Translations under genes and position numbers: made by a program
The notes under the pieces: generated by a model
Seen by the model: only the letters and a program-made list of their open reading frames with translations
Database searches by the model: none
Told to the model about the DNA's origin: nothing
NCBI GenBank assembly: GCA_903896745.1
Contig: CAITZA010000363.1
Span: 1 to 64,000, forward strand
DNA from: an uncultured Desulfomonile sp.
GTDB taxonomy: Bacteria; Desulfobacterota; Desulfomonilia; Desulfomonilales; Desulfomonilaceae
Direction: 5' to 3'
Length of the DNA: 64,000 nt
Shown: positions 35,863-44,496 of the stretch, in pieces
Layout of the letters: every line of letters starts with the position of its first letter
Numbering within the stretch: position 1 is the first letter of the stretch

Positions 35863-36984
35863 ATGAAAGTCGGAGAAATTTGGTCATTCATAGCTGAGAA
35901 GTTCAAGCGCTCTGACAGTTCTTTAAGAAGTAGCATCCAGTACAGGGAAGCGCCTCCGATTCCATCGCATAAGGCTAGAACCCCGAGGGGCTACTCAATA
36001 GTAGTCATTGGTCGATCGGGGACCTCAAAACAATTCGATGTATCGATAGCATCCGGAAGAATGGCGATCGGAGTTGCTCTTATAACATTGGCATTTTCCT
36101 TCATAGGATTATTTAGTGGGGTCAAGTTTCTTTTTTGGGGAACCCCCAAGGCGACCCATGACGCTGCAATCGAAGAGAGGCTCACTGCATTACAGGATGA
36201 GCTTAGGACTAAAGAAGTGGCGTTGGCGGTACATGAAAGCCGTCTAAGGGAACAAAACGGGTTAGGCGCTGAGACTAAAGCCCTGGTAGATTTAGGGCAA
36301 GCCTCAGGCGCGTCTGATTTACGAGGCGCTGTTCAAGGGTCTATCAATGCGTCGATAGCGTCAGTAGCCCCTTATGAAAGATCCGAGACCGCGTCTGATA
36401 CGTCTTTACTCGAAGCGGATGCGAAGACCGACTCCAAGGCATTGAAGGGACCGTTAAAGTCTGATGCGGCGGCCAAAAATGCCAAAACCGCCCCCGATAG
36501 GGTTCAGGGTCAGAAGTTTCCCCATGACCCCAATCCGATTGTAAACTTCAATACTCAGGATGTTGCCATCGCTACAGAATCCGCCGGATCAGGAACACTC
36601 AGCTTCAGGCTTGTGAAGGACCATCCCAATGTCCTCTTTTCCGGATACCTGTTTGTGTTTGTTGAGATGGAGGACAAACGCGGAGAAAACAAGATTTATG
36701 TTTATCCGGATAAAGCCAGACTAAGTGAAGGCGACTTGCCGTCAGATTTCAAGGAGGGCGAAAGTATTTCCTTCAAATACAATTCACGCGTAGAACTCCC
36801 ATTCGGAGATATCAGAACAGGCGCATCGCTAGCTCGCGTATCCATACTGCTATACGGTGACAATGGGAAGATAGTCTTCCAGAGGGGATTTGAAAAGAAA
36901 GAGCTAAACGTTGTATCCGCCAACGCCAACAAACCCGATTCAACAAGACAAAAAACGGCTCTGGACAAAAGGAGACCGCTCTAA
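35863..36984 (+). CDS. unknown single-pass membrane protein
   Basis: 373 residues. About 65 cytoplasmic residues precede one transmembrane helix (about 70-88, GVALITLAFSFIGLFSGVKF), then a short coiled coil (EERLTALQDELRTKEVALAVHESRL, about 104-128), a disordered A/S/K/D linker to about 220, and a folded beta-rich domain of about 125 residues (FNTQDVAIATESAGSGTLSF to QRGFEKKELN). CAGGAG supports ATG 35863. The type II topology puts the C-terminal domain in the periplasm. I recognise no family. Confidence 0.75.
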   Translation: MKVGEIWSFIAEKFKRSDSSLRSSIQYREAPPIPSHKARTPRGYSIVVIGRSGTSKQFDVSIASGRMAIGVALITLAFSFIGLFSGVKFLFWGTPKATHDAAIEERLTALQDELRTKEVALAVHESRLREQNGLGAETKALVDLGQASGASDLRGAVQGSINASIASVAPYERSETASDTSLLEADAKTDSKALKGPLKSDAAAKNAKTAPDRVQGQKFPHDPNPIVNFNTQDVAIATESAGSGTLSFRLVKDHPNVLFSGYLFVFVEMEDKRGENKIYVYPDKARLSEGDLPSDFKEGESISFKYNSRVELPFGDIRTGASLARVSILLYGDNGKIVFQRGFEKKELNVVSANANKPDSTRQKTALDKRRPL

Positions 36985-37010
36985 TAAGGGAGACAGATTA
37001 CTAGCCAAAT

Positions 37011-37052
37011 AAAAAACAGCCCACAAGCGCAATTTCTGCGGTAGTGGACTGT
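37011..37052 (-). terminator. intrinsic terminator of the panC-panD unit
   Basis: On the minus strand ACAGTCCAC / GTGGGCTGT (37052-37044 with 37024-37016, one T-G pair) closes an inner GCA/TGC stem and is followed by a T run at 37015-37011. It lies 23 bases beyond the panD stop. Confidence 0.75.
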
Positions 37053-37074
37053 CGCACATCAAAGAAAATATGAT

Positions 37075-37431
37075 TTAGCTGATTCGCGATATCTTGTTGG
37101 CGCCATCCACGAATACATTTCTCGAGTGATGATTGCGGCATTCAGCATCATCCATGTGAACGTAAGAACATATTATTACGAGATCCTTGACTGAAACCTT
37201 CCGAGCGGCCGCCCCGTTGAGGCAGATCACACCGGACCCAGAGGGTCCATTGATGACATACGTAGTAAATCGTTCCCCATTCGATACATTGTAGATGTGA
37301 ACCTGTTCATATTCTATCAGATCTGCTTCCCTCATCAGGTCAGTGTCAATAGTCACGCTACCTTCATAGTCTACACAGGCGCCGGTAACCGTCGCCCGAT
37401 GAATTTTTGATTTGAGCATCACGCGTTGCAT
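37075..37431 (-). CDS. panD: aspartate 1-decarboxylase
   Basis: 118-residue pyruvoyl enzyme that makes beta-alanine from aspartate for pantothenate. The self-cleavage site Gly24-Ser25 sits in EGSVTID, generating the pyruvoyl group; K9, Y58 and the NGAAAR motif are in place. Length is normal. It follows panC by 95 bases in the same direction and ends in an intrinsic terminator. Whether cleavage needs a PanM/PanZ-like factor cannot be judged here. Confidence 0.96.
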   Translation of the reverse strand: MQRVMLKSKIHRATVTGACVDYEGSVTIDTDLMREADLIEYEQVHIYNVSNGERFTTYVINGPSGSGVICLNGAAARKVSVKDLVIICSYVHMDDAECRNHHSRNVFVDGANKISRIS

Positions 37432-37526
37432 TTCTGAACTCCGTAAACATCAATAACAGTGAAATAGGACTCATCGCAAACCGCTCAGCTAACGGTCAGC
37501 GGTTTACGGAAAAAGTAAGGCGTCTG

Positions 37527-38369
37527 TCAACCGAGAATCATGTTATCTATTAGCCGCGTTTTTCCGATACGCACTGCAAGCGCAACCAGAGAAGCGCTAT
37601 CAGACTGGTCAACATCAGACAATGTATGGGAATCAACAATTCTAGCGTAATCGATTCTAGCGTCAGGCTCTCTGGAAATTCTGTCAACAACAGCATCCAG
37701 GATAATACGGGAAGAGGTCTCCCCCGAATGAAACATAGTTTTGGCAAAAAGCAGCGATTGATTCAGTGCAACCGCCTGTTTCCGTTCAGAAACGTCCAGG
37801 TATGAATTTCTGGAACTCATCGCCAGACCGTCCGCTTCCCTGACGGTAGGGCAACCAATGACGCTTACGTCAACATTGAGATCACTAACCATCCTTCTAA
37901 TAACCTGTAACTGTTGAAAATCCTTTTGCCCGAAGTATGCTCTGGTTGGCCTGACGATGTTGAACAGTTTGAGAACGACTGTAGCTACGCCCTTGAAATG
38001 CCCCGGTCGGGAGGAACCGCACAATGGGAGTGAAACGGTTTCCACGATGACATAGGTCTGATAACCTGGCCCATACAATTGACCGGACTCGGGTAAAAAT
38101 AGCGCGTCAACCCCGGCTGTTTGCAATTTGTGCCGATCCCCCTCCATGTCTCGGGGATAAAGCTCCAGATCTTCGTTCGGACCAAACTGGGTGGGATTTA
38201 CAAAAATGCTGGCAACTACGACATCGTTTTCCGATCGAGCCCTTTGCACAAGGCTCATGTGACCATCGTGCAGGTATCCCATGGTGGGAACGAAGCCAAT
38301 CGCAAGGTTTTGGCTGCGGGCCTCATTAGCCAGCGACTTCATTTCAGGAATGCCGGATATCGTAATCAC
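37527..38369 (-). CDS. panC: pantothenate synthetase
   Basis: 280-residue ATP-dependent ligase joining pantoate and beta-alanine. The adenylylation motifs are PTMGYLHDGHMSLV (HIGH-like) and, further on, YFGQKDFQQLQVI and the KMSKS-like MSSRNSYL. It forms a unit with panD. Transcription appears to be controlled by an upstream leader with a terminator 18 bases before the start region (see leader entry). panB is not in the window. Confidence 0.96.
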   Translation of the reverse strand: MITISGIPEMKSLANEARSQNLAIGFVPTMGYLHDGHMSLVQRARSENDVVVASIFVNPTQFGPNEDLELYPRDMEGDRHKLQTAGVDALFLPESGQLYGPGYQTYVIVETVSLPLCGSSRPGHFKGVATVVLKLFNIVRPTRAYFGQKDFQQLQVIRRMVSDLNVDVSVIGCPTVREADGLAMSSRNSYLDVSERKQAVALNQSLLFAKTMFHSGETSSRIILDAVVDRISREPDARIDYARIVDSHTLSDVDQSDSASLVALAVRIGKTRLIDNMILG

Positions 38370-38386
38370 TACACTGTCCAGAAACT

Positions 38387-38411
38387 AAAAAAGCCTTCCG
38401 AAAGGAAGGCT
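38387..38411 (-). terminator. attenuator terminator upstream of panC
   Basis: On the minus strand AGCCTTCC / GGAAGGCT form a perfect 8-bp stem with a TTTC loop (38411-38392) followed by six T. It lies upstream of panC with no gene feeding into it, so it is best explained as a regulated terminator in the panC leader. Confidence 0.82.
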
Positions 38412-38513
38412 GTGTATAGTTGCATATCTCTACCTTCCGTCCCGGTCCAGATGGATCCAAGCGGCATGATTGTAAATAAATCGTCAAAAGGGTTCCGTAA
38501 GTTACAGACCCTA
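38412..38513 (-). promoter_or_regulatory. panC leader RNA, candidate attenuator or riboswitch
   Basis: From a start near 38513 the minus-strand leader contains a hairpin with an AGGGT / ACCCT outer stem (about 38510-38487), a G/C-rich middle, and GGAAGG (38438-38433). GGAAGG can pair with CCTTCC of the terminator's first arm, giving a mutually exclusive antiterminator. Promoter, leader, antiterminator and terminator in about 160 bases is the layout of a transcription-attenuating riboswitch. A 'pan' RNA motif has been described upstream of pantothenate genes in other bacteria; I cannot confirm a match by eye. Confidence 0.5.
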
Positions 38514-38519
38514 CCTGAT

Positions 38520-38547
38520 AGTATATCCGCGTATAGTATGAGGTCAA
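38520..38547 (-). promoter_or_regulatory. sigma-70 promoter of panC leader
   Basis: On the minus strand TTGACC (38547-38542) and TATACT (38525-38520) are separated by 16 bases, predicting a start near 38513, immediately before the leader hairpin. Confidence 0.6.
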
Positions 38548-38885
38548 TGAAATTTCCTGTCAGGCTACATTTTTTCCAAATTGGTTCTGTCGATATCTTC
38601 TGATGATTACACCAACAATTAACCATTTTTAGTAACAGGCGCCTCCCTGAAATTGAACCGAATCTTGCGCGCAATTAACAGTTTGAAAGCCGAAAAATAT
38701 CATGGCCTGGTATCGAGGAATTCGCTTTGATCCCGTTGAGCATGGCAAAATCCGCTCGGGTAGGTCTGGAAGCGATTGCCAAAGAGTGGCTATTGAATTC
38801 TTGACCTCATCCTGTCATTGTGGCAAATGCATGAATAAACCACTACGAGTGTGCTTTCAGGAACATGCAGAATTGCGAGTAAACG
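38548..38885. other. intergenic, nothing clear
   Basis: 338 bases between the panC promoter and the DUF362 gene. The plus frame 38702-38902 overlaps the DUF362 start and has no protein-like features, so I do not call it. No confident promoter for the DUF362 gene was found. Confidence 0.3.
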
Positions 38886-40031
38886 ATGAAATCAATTGTT
38901 AGCGTGAGAAGATGCCAGGATTACAGGCATGAAATACTCAGGCCGCAAATAGAAAAGCTTTTTACAGACTCTTATGAAAACGGGATTTGCGCAAAGCGCG
39001 GAGACAGCGTGCTGTTAAAGCCGAACCTGTTGAGACCGGCCAGCCCTGACAAAGCTATCGTTACACATCCGATGTTTGTAGAAATTGTTGCCGAGATTTT
39101 GAGTGACTGTGGCGCCAGGCTTTCAATCGGAGACAGCCCTCCATTGGGAAATCTACAGCGAGCGCTCGCCAGGAGTGGATATGAGCCTTTCCTGAAGAGG
39201 TTGAGCATTAAATCGATGCCTTTCTTGCAAAAGAAGACGGTCGAGTTTGGGGAAGACCGCATCTATAAAAAAATAGACCTGGCTCAGGAAGTGTTTGATT
39301 TCGACAAGGTGATTAACCTGGCAAAATTAAAGACACATTGCCAGATGACCCTTACCCTCGCGGTAAAAAACCTCTTTGGAGTCGTGATCGGAACCGATAA
39401 GGCCTCATGGCATCTGAGAGCTGGAAGGATGACGGATAACTTCGCCCATGTGTTGCTACAGATTTATGAAACCGTACAGCCGGAATTGTCCATGATAGAT
39501 GGGATCCTGTCAATGCAAGGCAATGGTCCGAATAGCGGGGAACCGCGCCATGTTGGAATTATATGCGCTTCGCGAGATGCAGTCGCGTTGGATTCCGTAG
39601 TCTCATATCTCGTTGGGTTTCCGGTTGACAGCGTTAGAACCACGGTTATAGGGGAGGAACTGGGACTGGGTGTCGCATCTTCTGACAGAATTGCAGTAGT
39701 GGGCGACACTACTGAAGGATTCCCTCTGGTAGACTTTAAGGCCCCGAAATCAATGTCCATGGCGTGGAACCTCTCTTACTGGAATCCGATCAGACGCTTC
39801 ATGGAAAATCATGTCATCACAAAACCTGAAATTGATTCGGTGGTATGTCAGAACTGTGGAATCTGTATGCGGCATTGTCCGCCACAGGCCATATCGGAAA
39901 TCAATGGAAAAATGTTCATAAACCGGAAGAAATGTATCTCATGTTTTTGCTGTCATGAACTTTGTGGGTCTGACGCAATAAACATTAGACAACCCTACCT
40001 GGGCAGGCTGCTGTCATCTTTCAGCAAGTAG
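38886..40031 (+). CDS. DUF362 protein with C-terminal 2[4Fe-4S] ferredoxin
   Basis: 381 residues. Residues 1 to about 310 form a DUF362 domain (LLKPNLL, IGDSPPLGN, INLAKLKTHCQMTLTLAVKNLFG and DGILSMQGNGP are typical). A bacterial ferredoxin follows near 320-370 with CQNCGICMRHCP and CISCFCCHELCG. DUF362-ferredoxin proteins are widespread in anaerobes and presumed redox proteins without a fixed function. It is upstream of, but not co-directed with, the VOC gene. Confidence 0.88.
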   Translation: MKSIVSVRRCQDYRHEILRPQIEKLFTDSYENGICAKRGDSVLLKPNLLRPASPDKAIVTHPMFVEIVAEILSDCGARLSIGDSPPLGNLQRALARSGYEPFLKRLSIKSMPFLQKKTVEFGEDRIYKKIDLAQEVFDFDKVINLAKLKTHCQMTLTLAVKNLFGVVIGTDKASWHLRAGRMTDNFAHVLLQIYETVQPELSMIDGILSMQGNGPNSGEPRHVGIICASRDAVALDSVVSYLVGFPVDSVRTTVIGEELGLGVASSDRIAVVGDTTEGFPLVDFKAPKSMSMAWNLSYWNPIRRFMENHVITKPEIDSVVCQNCGICMRHCPPQAISEINGKMFINRKKCISCFCCHELCGSDAINIRQPYLGRLLSSFSK

Positions 40032-40173
40032 GAAGAATGGTGAAAGGGCAATTCGGATCGATGACCTCAGCGATGTCTGGTCGGAACACAGTGATACCGG
40101 ACTCAACCGACTCCCTGTATTTTTTCCTGAATGGGTCTCATGATGATCGTCAAATTTGACAGGATCAGCCGGA

Positions 40174-40755
40174 TCATTTCGTGCCATGAAAGAGTTCGCT
40201 TCCGGCGCCAGGGTAAATTCTTCTGTCAATTCCAGGAATCTTTTTTAGGGCTTCGGGCCACTTGCCTGGCTGGGGTTCAGCTCCTTCCAGCGCAGTAGGG
40301 CAGGGCTGCTTGTCTGCCATAACAGGATTTTTCCTGATGTCCTTGTCAGGTAGGGTGTAACTGAATTCTACTGGAATGTTGTTCGGGTCAAAGGAATAAA
40401 TGGAATATATGAAACCATGATCGACAACTTCCGAAACCCAGAAACCGGCTGTTTCGAGTATGCTTTTCAATTCCCAGAGGTCATCCAGGTTTTCCACGCC
40501 AAAAGAAATGTGATCAAAAATGACTTTGCCACTTAGTGGAGCGCCATGATCCTTCTCGACTGCAGGCTCAGCGCCTTCCCATTCAAAAAAAGCTATCAAG
40601 TCTCTTTCTGAAATTTCCAGAAAGTAATGTCTGTAGCCGGGCCGACCAACACCTGCCACAAGCCGCATTCCCAGGAGGTCTCTCCAGTAACGGATGGTTG
40701 AGTCCATGTTGCCGGTAATCATTGCCACGTGATTCACGCCGTTGTAAGTAATCAT
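40174..40755 (-). CDS. VOC family (glyoxalase/dioxygenase-like) protein
   Basis: 193 residues with a vicinal-oxygen-chelate fold: NHVAMITGNMDSTIRYWRDLLGMRLV begins the first beta-alpha-beta-beta-beta unit, FDHISFGVENLDDLWELKSILE the second, and PNNIPVEFSY holds the late metal-site glutamate. His (NHVA), His (FDHISF) and Glu (VEFSY) can form the metal site. An extra C-terminal tail of about 45 residues is of unknown use. The substrate is not predictable. A fair promoter lies upstream on the minus strand. Confidence 0.85.
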   Translation of the reverse strand: MITYNGVNHVAMITGNMDSTIRYWRDLLGMRLVAGVGRPGYRHYFLEISERDLIAFFEWEGAEPAVEKDHGAPLSGKVIFDHISFGVENLDDLWELKSILETAGFWVSEVVDHGFIYSIYSFDPNNIPVEFSYTLPDKDIRKNPVMADKQPCPTALEGAEPQPGKWPEALKKIPGIDRRIYPGAGSELFHGTK

Positions 40756-41260
40756 GAGTCAGTTGTCTCCCCGAAATCTTGGAGGTCATGCGTCAGTCAA
40801 TGGGCTGAGCATCGATCTGAGCCTATAATAAATATAGTGTCACTGACCTCTGAATCAAAGAAAAAATCTACTGTTGAATGACAGGCTACAACCCATTGAT
40901 GTCCACCTTTAATGCACAAAAGTTCTTAAAGCTATTGACATTAACCTTCAGAAAGTATACCCATATAATCTTAAAAAATCTTACCGTAACAGCGATTGAT
41001 CCTTTAGGGGCTCAATATCTATACACGGAAGAAAAATCTAAAAAGCAGCTTGAGATCGAAGTTACCGGAGGAGAGGGACTGACCTTTTTTCATGATCTGT
41101 TCTGAATCTCCTGCCCCATCTCAATATGTAACACGATTCTCGCTCTGGCTTGCGCATTCAGTTTATGTGTCTATGCTGGTTTAATGTTTCTCGGTAACCA
41201 AGTGACGTGCGACGTTCAATTTCCGGATTCAATTAGCGTGGAGCGTCTGACATAGAGAGG
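40756..41260. other. intergenic region upstream of the dsr operon
   Basis: 505 bases. On the minus strand TTGATT (40858-40853) and TATATT (40836-40831), 16 bases apart, could drive the VOC gene. On the plus strand TTGCGC near 41142 and TATGCT 16 bases further may drive the RsbRD-N/dsr operon. The 75-codon plus frame 40878-41105 lacks a ribosome site and is A/T-rich; I do not accept it, although its C-terminal KSKKQLEIEVTGGEGLTF looks somewhat protein-like. Confidence 0.35.
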
Positions 41261-41800
41261 ATGATTCAATTATCAATGCTTCAAAAATTGTTATCACAAA
41301 ACAGAAACGCAATTCTGAGAAAATGGTCGGATTTAATTTTTAGTTCATATCCCCCGGAGACAGCAAGCTTTCTGGCCAAGCAATCAAATGAGTTTGCCAA
41401 TCCGGTGGGGGCCTCCATAACTAATGGCGCCACGGGTATATTTGACTGGATAGTTAATGGAGCTTCAATTGATCGCAAAGAAGAGATTGACTCTCTTCTG
41501 GACGATATTGTTCGAATTCGGGCGGTGCAACAATTTTCAGCGTCCGATGCCGTCGGTTTTGTGTTTCTCTTGAAAAAGGCTATTAGAGATACTCTCTCCA
41601 GGGAAATTAGAGACCCGAATCTTGTTGACGAGCTTTTTCAACTCGATTCTACGGTCGATCAGTTGGCCTTGACTGCGTTCAACATCTACATGAAATGCAG
41701 GGAGAAGGTTTTTGAAATCAGGGCTATGGAGCTGAGAAACCGTACTTCTCGGATTTTGGAGAGAGCATGTATGAAATACGGAGCGCCTCACGAATGGTAG
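41261..41800 (+). CDS. RsbRD N-terminal domain protein heading the dsrMKJOP operon
   Basis: 179 residues resembling the N-terminal, globin-like sensor half of RsbRD (RILRKWSDLIFSSYPPETASFL is characteristic) without any STAS domain, so it cannot act as a normal stressosome antagonist. A gap of 50 bases separates it from dsrM, in the same direction. My recollection is that similar proteins precede dsrMKJOP in other sulfate reducers. Start uncertain: GAGAGG abuts ATG 41261, too close for ideal use, and Met6 is possible. A sensory or assembly role for Dsr is inferred only. Confidence 0.78.
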   Translation: MIQLSMLQKLLSQNRNAILRKWSDLIFSSYPPETASFLAKQSNEFANPVGASITNGATGIFDWIVNGASIDRKEEIDSLLDDIVRIRAVQQFSASDAVGFVFLLKKAIRDTLSREIRDPNLVDELFQLDSTVDQLALTAFNIYMKCREKVFEIRAMELRNRTSRILERACMKYGAPHEW

Positions 41801-41850
41801 CGTTTCGGAAGCAGCAATCACAACAGTGTTAGAGCAATCGAGGTGGTCTA

Positions 41851-42870
41851 ATGAACGCATGGGTTTCCCTATTAACGGCCCTGGTTGCGGTTGGAGCGTT
41901 AGCAGCAATCTCGTGGCTAGGGGTTACGGCGATTGGGTTGCAGAGTGTGTTTGGTATATACATACCATACATAGCAATCGCCATATTTCTTGTAGGTGTT
42001 GTTGGAAGGATCATTGGCTGGGCCAGGGTGCCTGTGCCATTCAGGATCCCAACAACCTGCGGTCAGGCAAAATCCCTGCCGTGGATCAAGGCTGACAATC
42101 TGGAGAGTCCTTACAACCGAATCGGGCTAATCGGAAGAATGGCTCTGGAAGTGCTCCTGTTCAGATCCCTTTTTAGAAACACGAGGGCTGAACTCAGGGA
42201 AGGGCCTAAAATTACTTATGCTTCTGCAAAATGGTTATGGCTCTTCGGTATCCTGTTTCACTACTCGTTCCTGATCATTGTGGTCAGGCATCTGAGATTC
42301 TTTATGGAACCGATCCCTTCATTTGTTGACGCCCTGTCATCAGTTGACGGCTTCTTTCAAATCATGGTTCCCACAATCTTTCTCACAGACATCTTTTTCC
42401 TTGGCGCCGTGACATATCTGTTCCTCAGGCGGGTTGCCTTGCCTCAGGTCCGGTATATTTCGCTGCCCGCTGATTACTTTGCGTTGTTCCTGATCCTCGG
42501 CATAGGGTTATCGGGTGTCCTGATGCGTCAGGTGCTAAAAGTTGATCTCCTGAGCGTCAAGAAACTCGCAATGAGTATTTTCACCCTCCATCCGATTCCA
42601 CCGGCGGATCCTATGCTGGCCGGCATAGGTCCCATTTTTTATGTTCACGTTTTCTTGGTTAGCGTTCTGATCGCCTACCTGCCATTTAGCAAGATCATGC
42701 ATGCGGGCGGAGTGTTCCTGAGCCCAACAAGAAACATGATGAACGTCAACAGGATGGAACGGTATGTTAACCCCTGGAATTATCCAGTCAAGGTTCACAC
42801 ATACGAAGAGTACGAAGACGAGTTCCGCGGAAAGATGAAAGAGGCCGGAATTCCGGTGGACAAGGAGTAA
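41851..42870 (+). CDS. dsrM: DsrM, cytochrome b membrane subunit of the DsrMKJOP complex
   Basis: 339-residue NarI-like diheme cytochrome b that oxidises menaquinol and passes electrons to DsrK. Six hydrophobic helices are visible, the third with LFHYSFLIIVVRHLRFF and the last with VHVFLVSVLIAYLPFSKIMH, supplying heme-binding histidines. The C-terminal tail (YVNPWNYPVKVHTYEEYEDEF) is typical of DsrM. dsrK starts 2 bases after the stop. Confidence 0.95.
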   Translation: MNAWVSLLTALVAVGALAAISWLGVTAIGLQSVFGIYIPYIAIAIFLVGVVGRIIGWARVPVPFRIPTTCGQAKSLPWIKADNLESPYNRIGLIGRMALEVLLFRSLFRNTRAELREGPKITYASAKWLWLFGILFHYSFLIIVVRHLRFFMEPIPSFVDALSSVDGFFQIMVPTIFLTDIFFLGAVTYLFLRRVALPQVRYISLPADYFALFLILGIGLSGVLMRQVLKVDLLSVKKLAMSIFTLHPIPPADPMLAGIGPIFYVHVFLVSVLIAYLPFSKIMHAGGVFLSPTRNMMNVNRMERYVNPWNYPVKVHTYEEYEDEFRGKMKEAGIPVDKE

Positions 42871-42872
42871 CC

Positions 42873-44495
42873 ATGAGTGTTGATAAACTTCTAAAACCTC
42901 AAGACTTGATGAACATAGATCTCCAAAAGACACCGGAAAAAGGTTGGCTTGACACGCCTACCGTCTTTAGAGATGGAACGTTTAGTTATCCGGCTGCTCC
43001 CAAGAACCTTAAATACCTGGGAATGGCTAACCCTAGAGAATGGTCTCCCACAGACCAGGACTGGCAACTTCCTGACAACTGGAGAGAAATTCTCTATAAT
43101 GGTTTTAAGGAAAGACTTTCAAAGTATCGCTCGTTTCGATTGTTCATGGATATTTGTGTAAGATGTGGCGCATGCGCGGACAAATGCCATTTTTTTATCG
43201 GTTCAGGTGATCCCAAAAACATGCCCGTGCTCAGGGCCGAACTGATAAGGTCAGTTTATCGAAAGGATTTCACACTCCCTGGAAAAATCTTCGGAAAGCT
43301 TGCCGGTGCTCGTGACCTTACCATCGATGTTGTTAAAGAGTGGTTCTATTATTTCTACCAATGTACTGAATGCCGACGGTGCTCGGTATTTTGCCCCTAC
43401 GGGATAGACACCGCCGAAGTTACGATGATCGGTCGCGAACTCCTGAACCTCATCGGGCTAAATATTAACTGGATACTTGAACCAGCGGCCAATTGCTTCA
43501 GAACGGGGAACCATCTCGGAATTCCCCCACACGGCGTCAAGGACATGTGGGAGTTCATGGCGGATGATATTGAAGATATAACCGACGTCCGCGTCAACCT
43601 ACCGATCAACAAAAAGGGAGCGGAGATACTATTTGTAACCCCATCTGGCGATTACTTCGCCGACCCGGGAACATATACCTGTATGGGTTACATGATGCTG
43701 TTCCATGAACTCGGTCTGGATTATACATGGAGCACCTATGCTTCCGAGGGTGGAAACTTCGGTCTGTTCACCTCACATGAAATGATAAAGCGGCTTAACG
43801 CCAAGATATATGCAGAAGCCAAAAGATTGGGAGTTAAGTGGATTCTGGGTGGTGAATGCGGTCACATGTGGCGCGTTATGCATCAATACATGGAAACCAT
43901 GAACGGGCCAGCGGATTTCCTTGAGGAACCGGTGTCGCCTATTACCGGAACAAGGTTTGAAAACTCCAAACAAACCAAAATGGTCCATATTACAGAGTTT
44001 ACTGCTGACCTGATCAAGAATGGAAAACTAAAACTCGATCCTAGCAGGAATGACAAGATCATAGGCACATATCACGATTCGTGTAACCCTGCCAGAGCCG
44101 CTGGATTACTTGATGAACCCCGTTATGTTATCCAGAATGTGCTCAATAACTTCCATGAAATGCCGGAAAATACCATCCGTGAGCAAACCTTCTGCTGTGG
44201 CGGTGGAGCTGGTCTGGGTAATGACGAGAACATGGAAATGAGGATGAGGGGTGGATTCCCAAGAGCCAACGCCGTGAGACATGTCAGGGATAAACATGGC
44301 GTTAACAGATTACTCTGCATGTGTGCAATCGATCGTGCTACCCTCACCGCAATGATGCATTACTGGAGTCCTGAGGTGGATGTTGGGGGTATTCACGAAC
44401 TGGTTGCAAACGCGCTGATCATGACCGGCGAAAAAGAACGCACACATGACCTCAGAGGCGAACCACTAAGCGATGATTACGAGGAGGACGAGTAG
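42873..44495 (+). CDS. dsrK: DsrK, HdrD-like iron-sulfur subunit
   Basis: 540-residue cytoplasmic subunit that reduces the DsrC trisulfide at a special catalytic [4Fe-4S] cluster. Two ferredoxin-type clusters are bound by CVRCGACADKCHFF and CTECRRCSVFCPYG. The C-terminal catalytic CCG domain shows CHDSCNPARAAG and CCGGGAGLG, as in heterodisulfide reductase HdrD. Its partner substrate DsrC is not in this window. Directly between dsrM and dsrJ. Confidence 0.96.
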   Translation: MSVDKLLKPQDLMNIDLQKTPEKGWLDTPTVFRDGTFSYPAAPKNLKYLGMANPREWSPTDQDWQLPDNWREILYNGFKERLSKYRSFRLFMDICVRCGACADKCHFFIGSGDPKNMPVLRAELIRSVYRKDFTLPGKIFGKLAGARDLTIDVVKEWFYYFYQCTECRRCSVFCPYGIDTAEVTMIGRELLNLIGLNINWILEPAANCFRTGNHLGIPPHGVKDMWEFMADDIEDITDVRVNLPINKKGAEILFVTPSGDYFADPGTYTCMGYMMLFHELGLDYTWSTYASEGGNFGLFTSHEMIKRLNAKIYAEAKRLGVKWILGGECGHMWRVMHQYMETMNGPADFLEEPVSPITGTRFENSKQTKMVHITEFTADLIKNGKLKLDPSRNDKIIGTYHDSCNPARAAGLLDEPRYVIQNVLNNFHEMPENTIREQTFCCGGGAGLGNDENMEMRMRGGFPRANAVRHVRDKHGVNRLLCMCAIDRATLTAMMHYWSPEVDVGGIHELVANALIMTGEKERTHDLRGEPLSDDYEEDE

Positions 44496-44496
44496 T

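Noticed and set aside
38369-38674. minus ORF of 101 codons ahead of panC
   Set aside because: It runs through the panC promoter, leader and terminator and has no protein-like features.
40878-41105. 75-codon plus ORF upstream of the dsr operon
   Set aside because: No Shine-Dalgarno, A/T-rich codons and no known domain; possible but not supportable.
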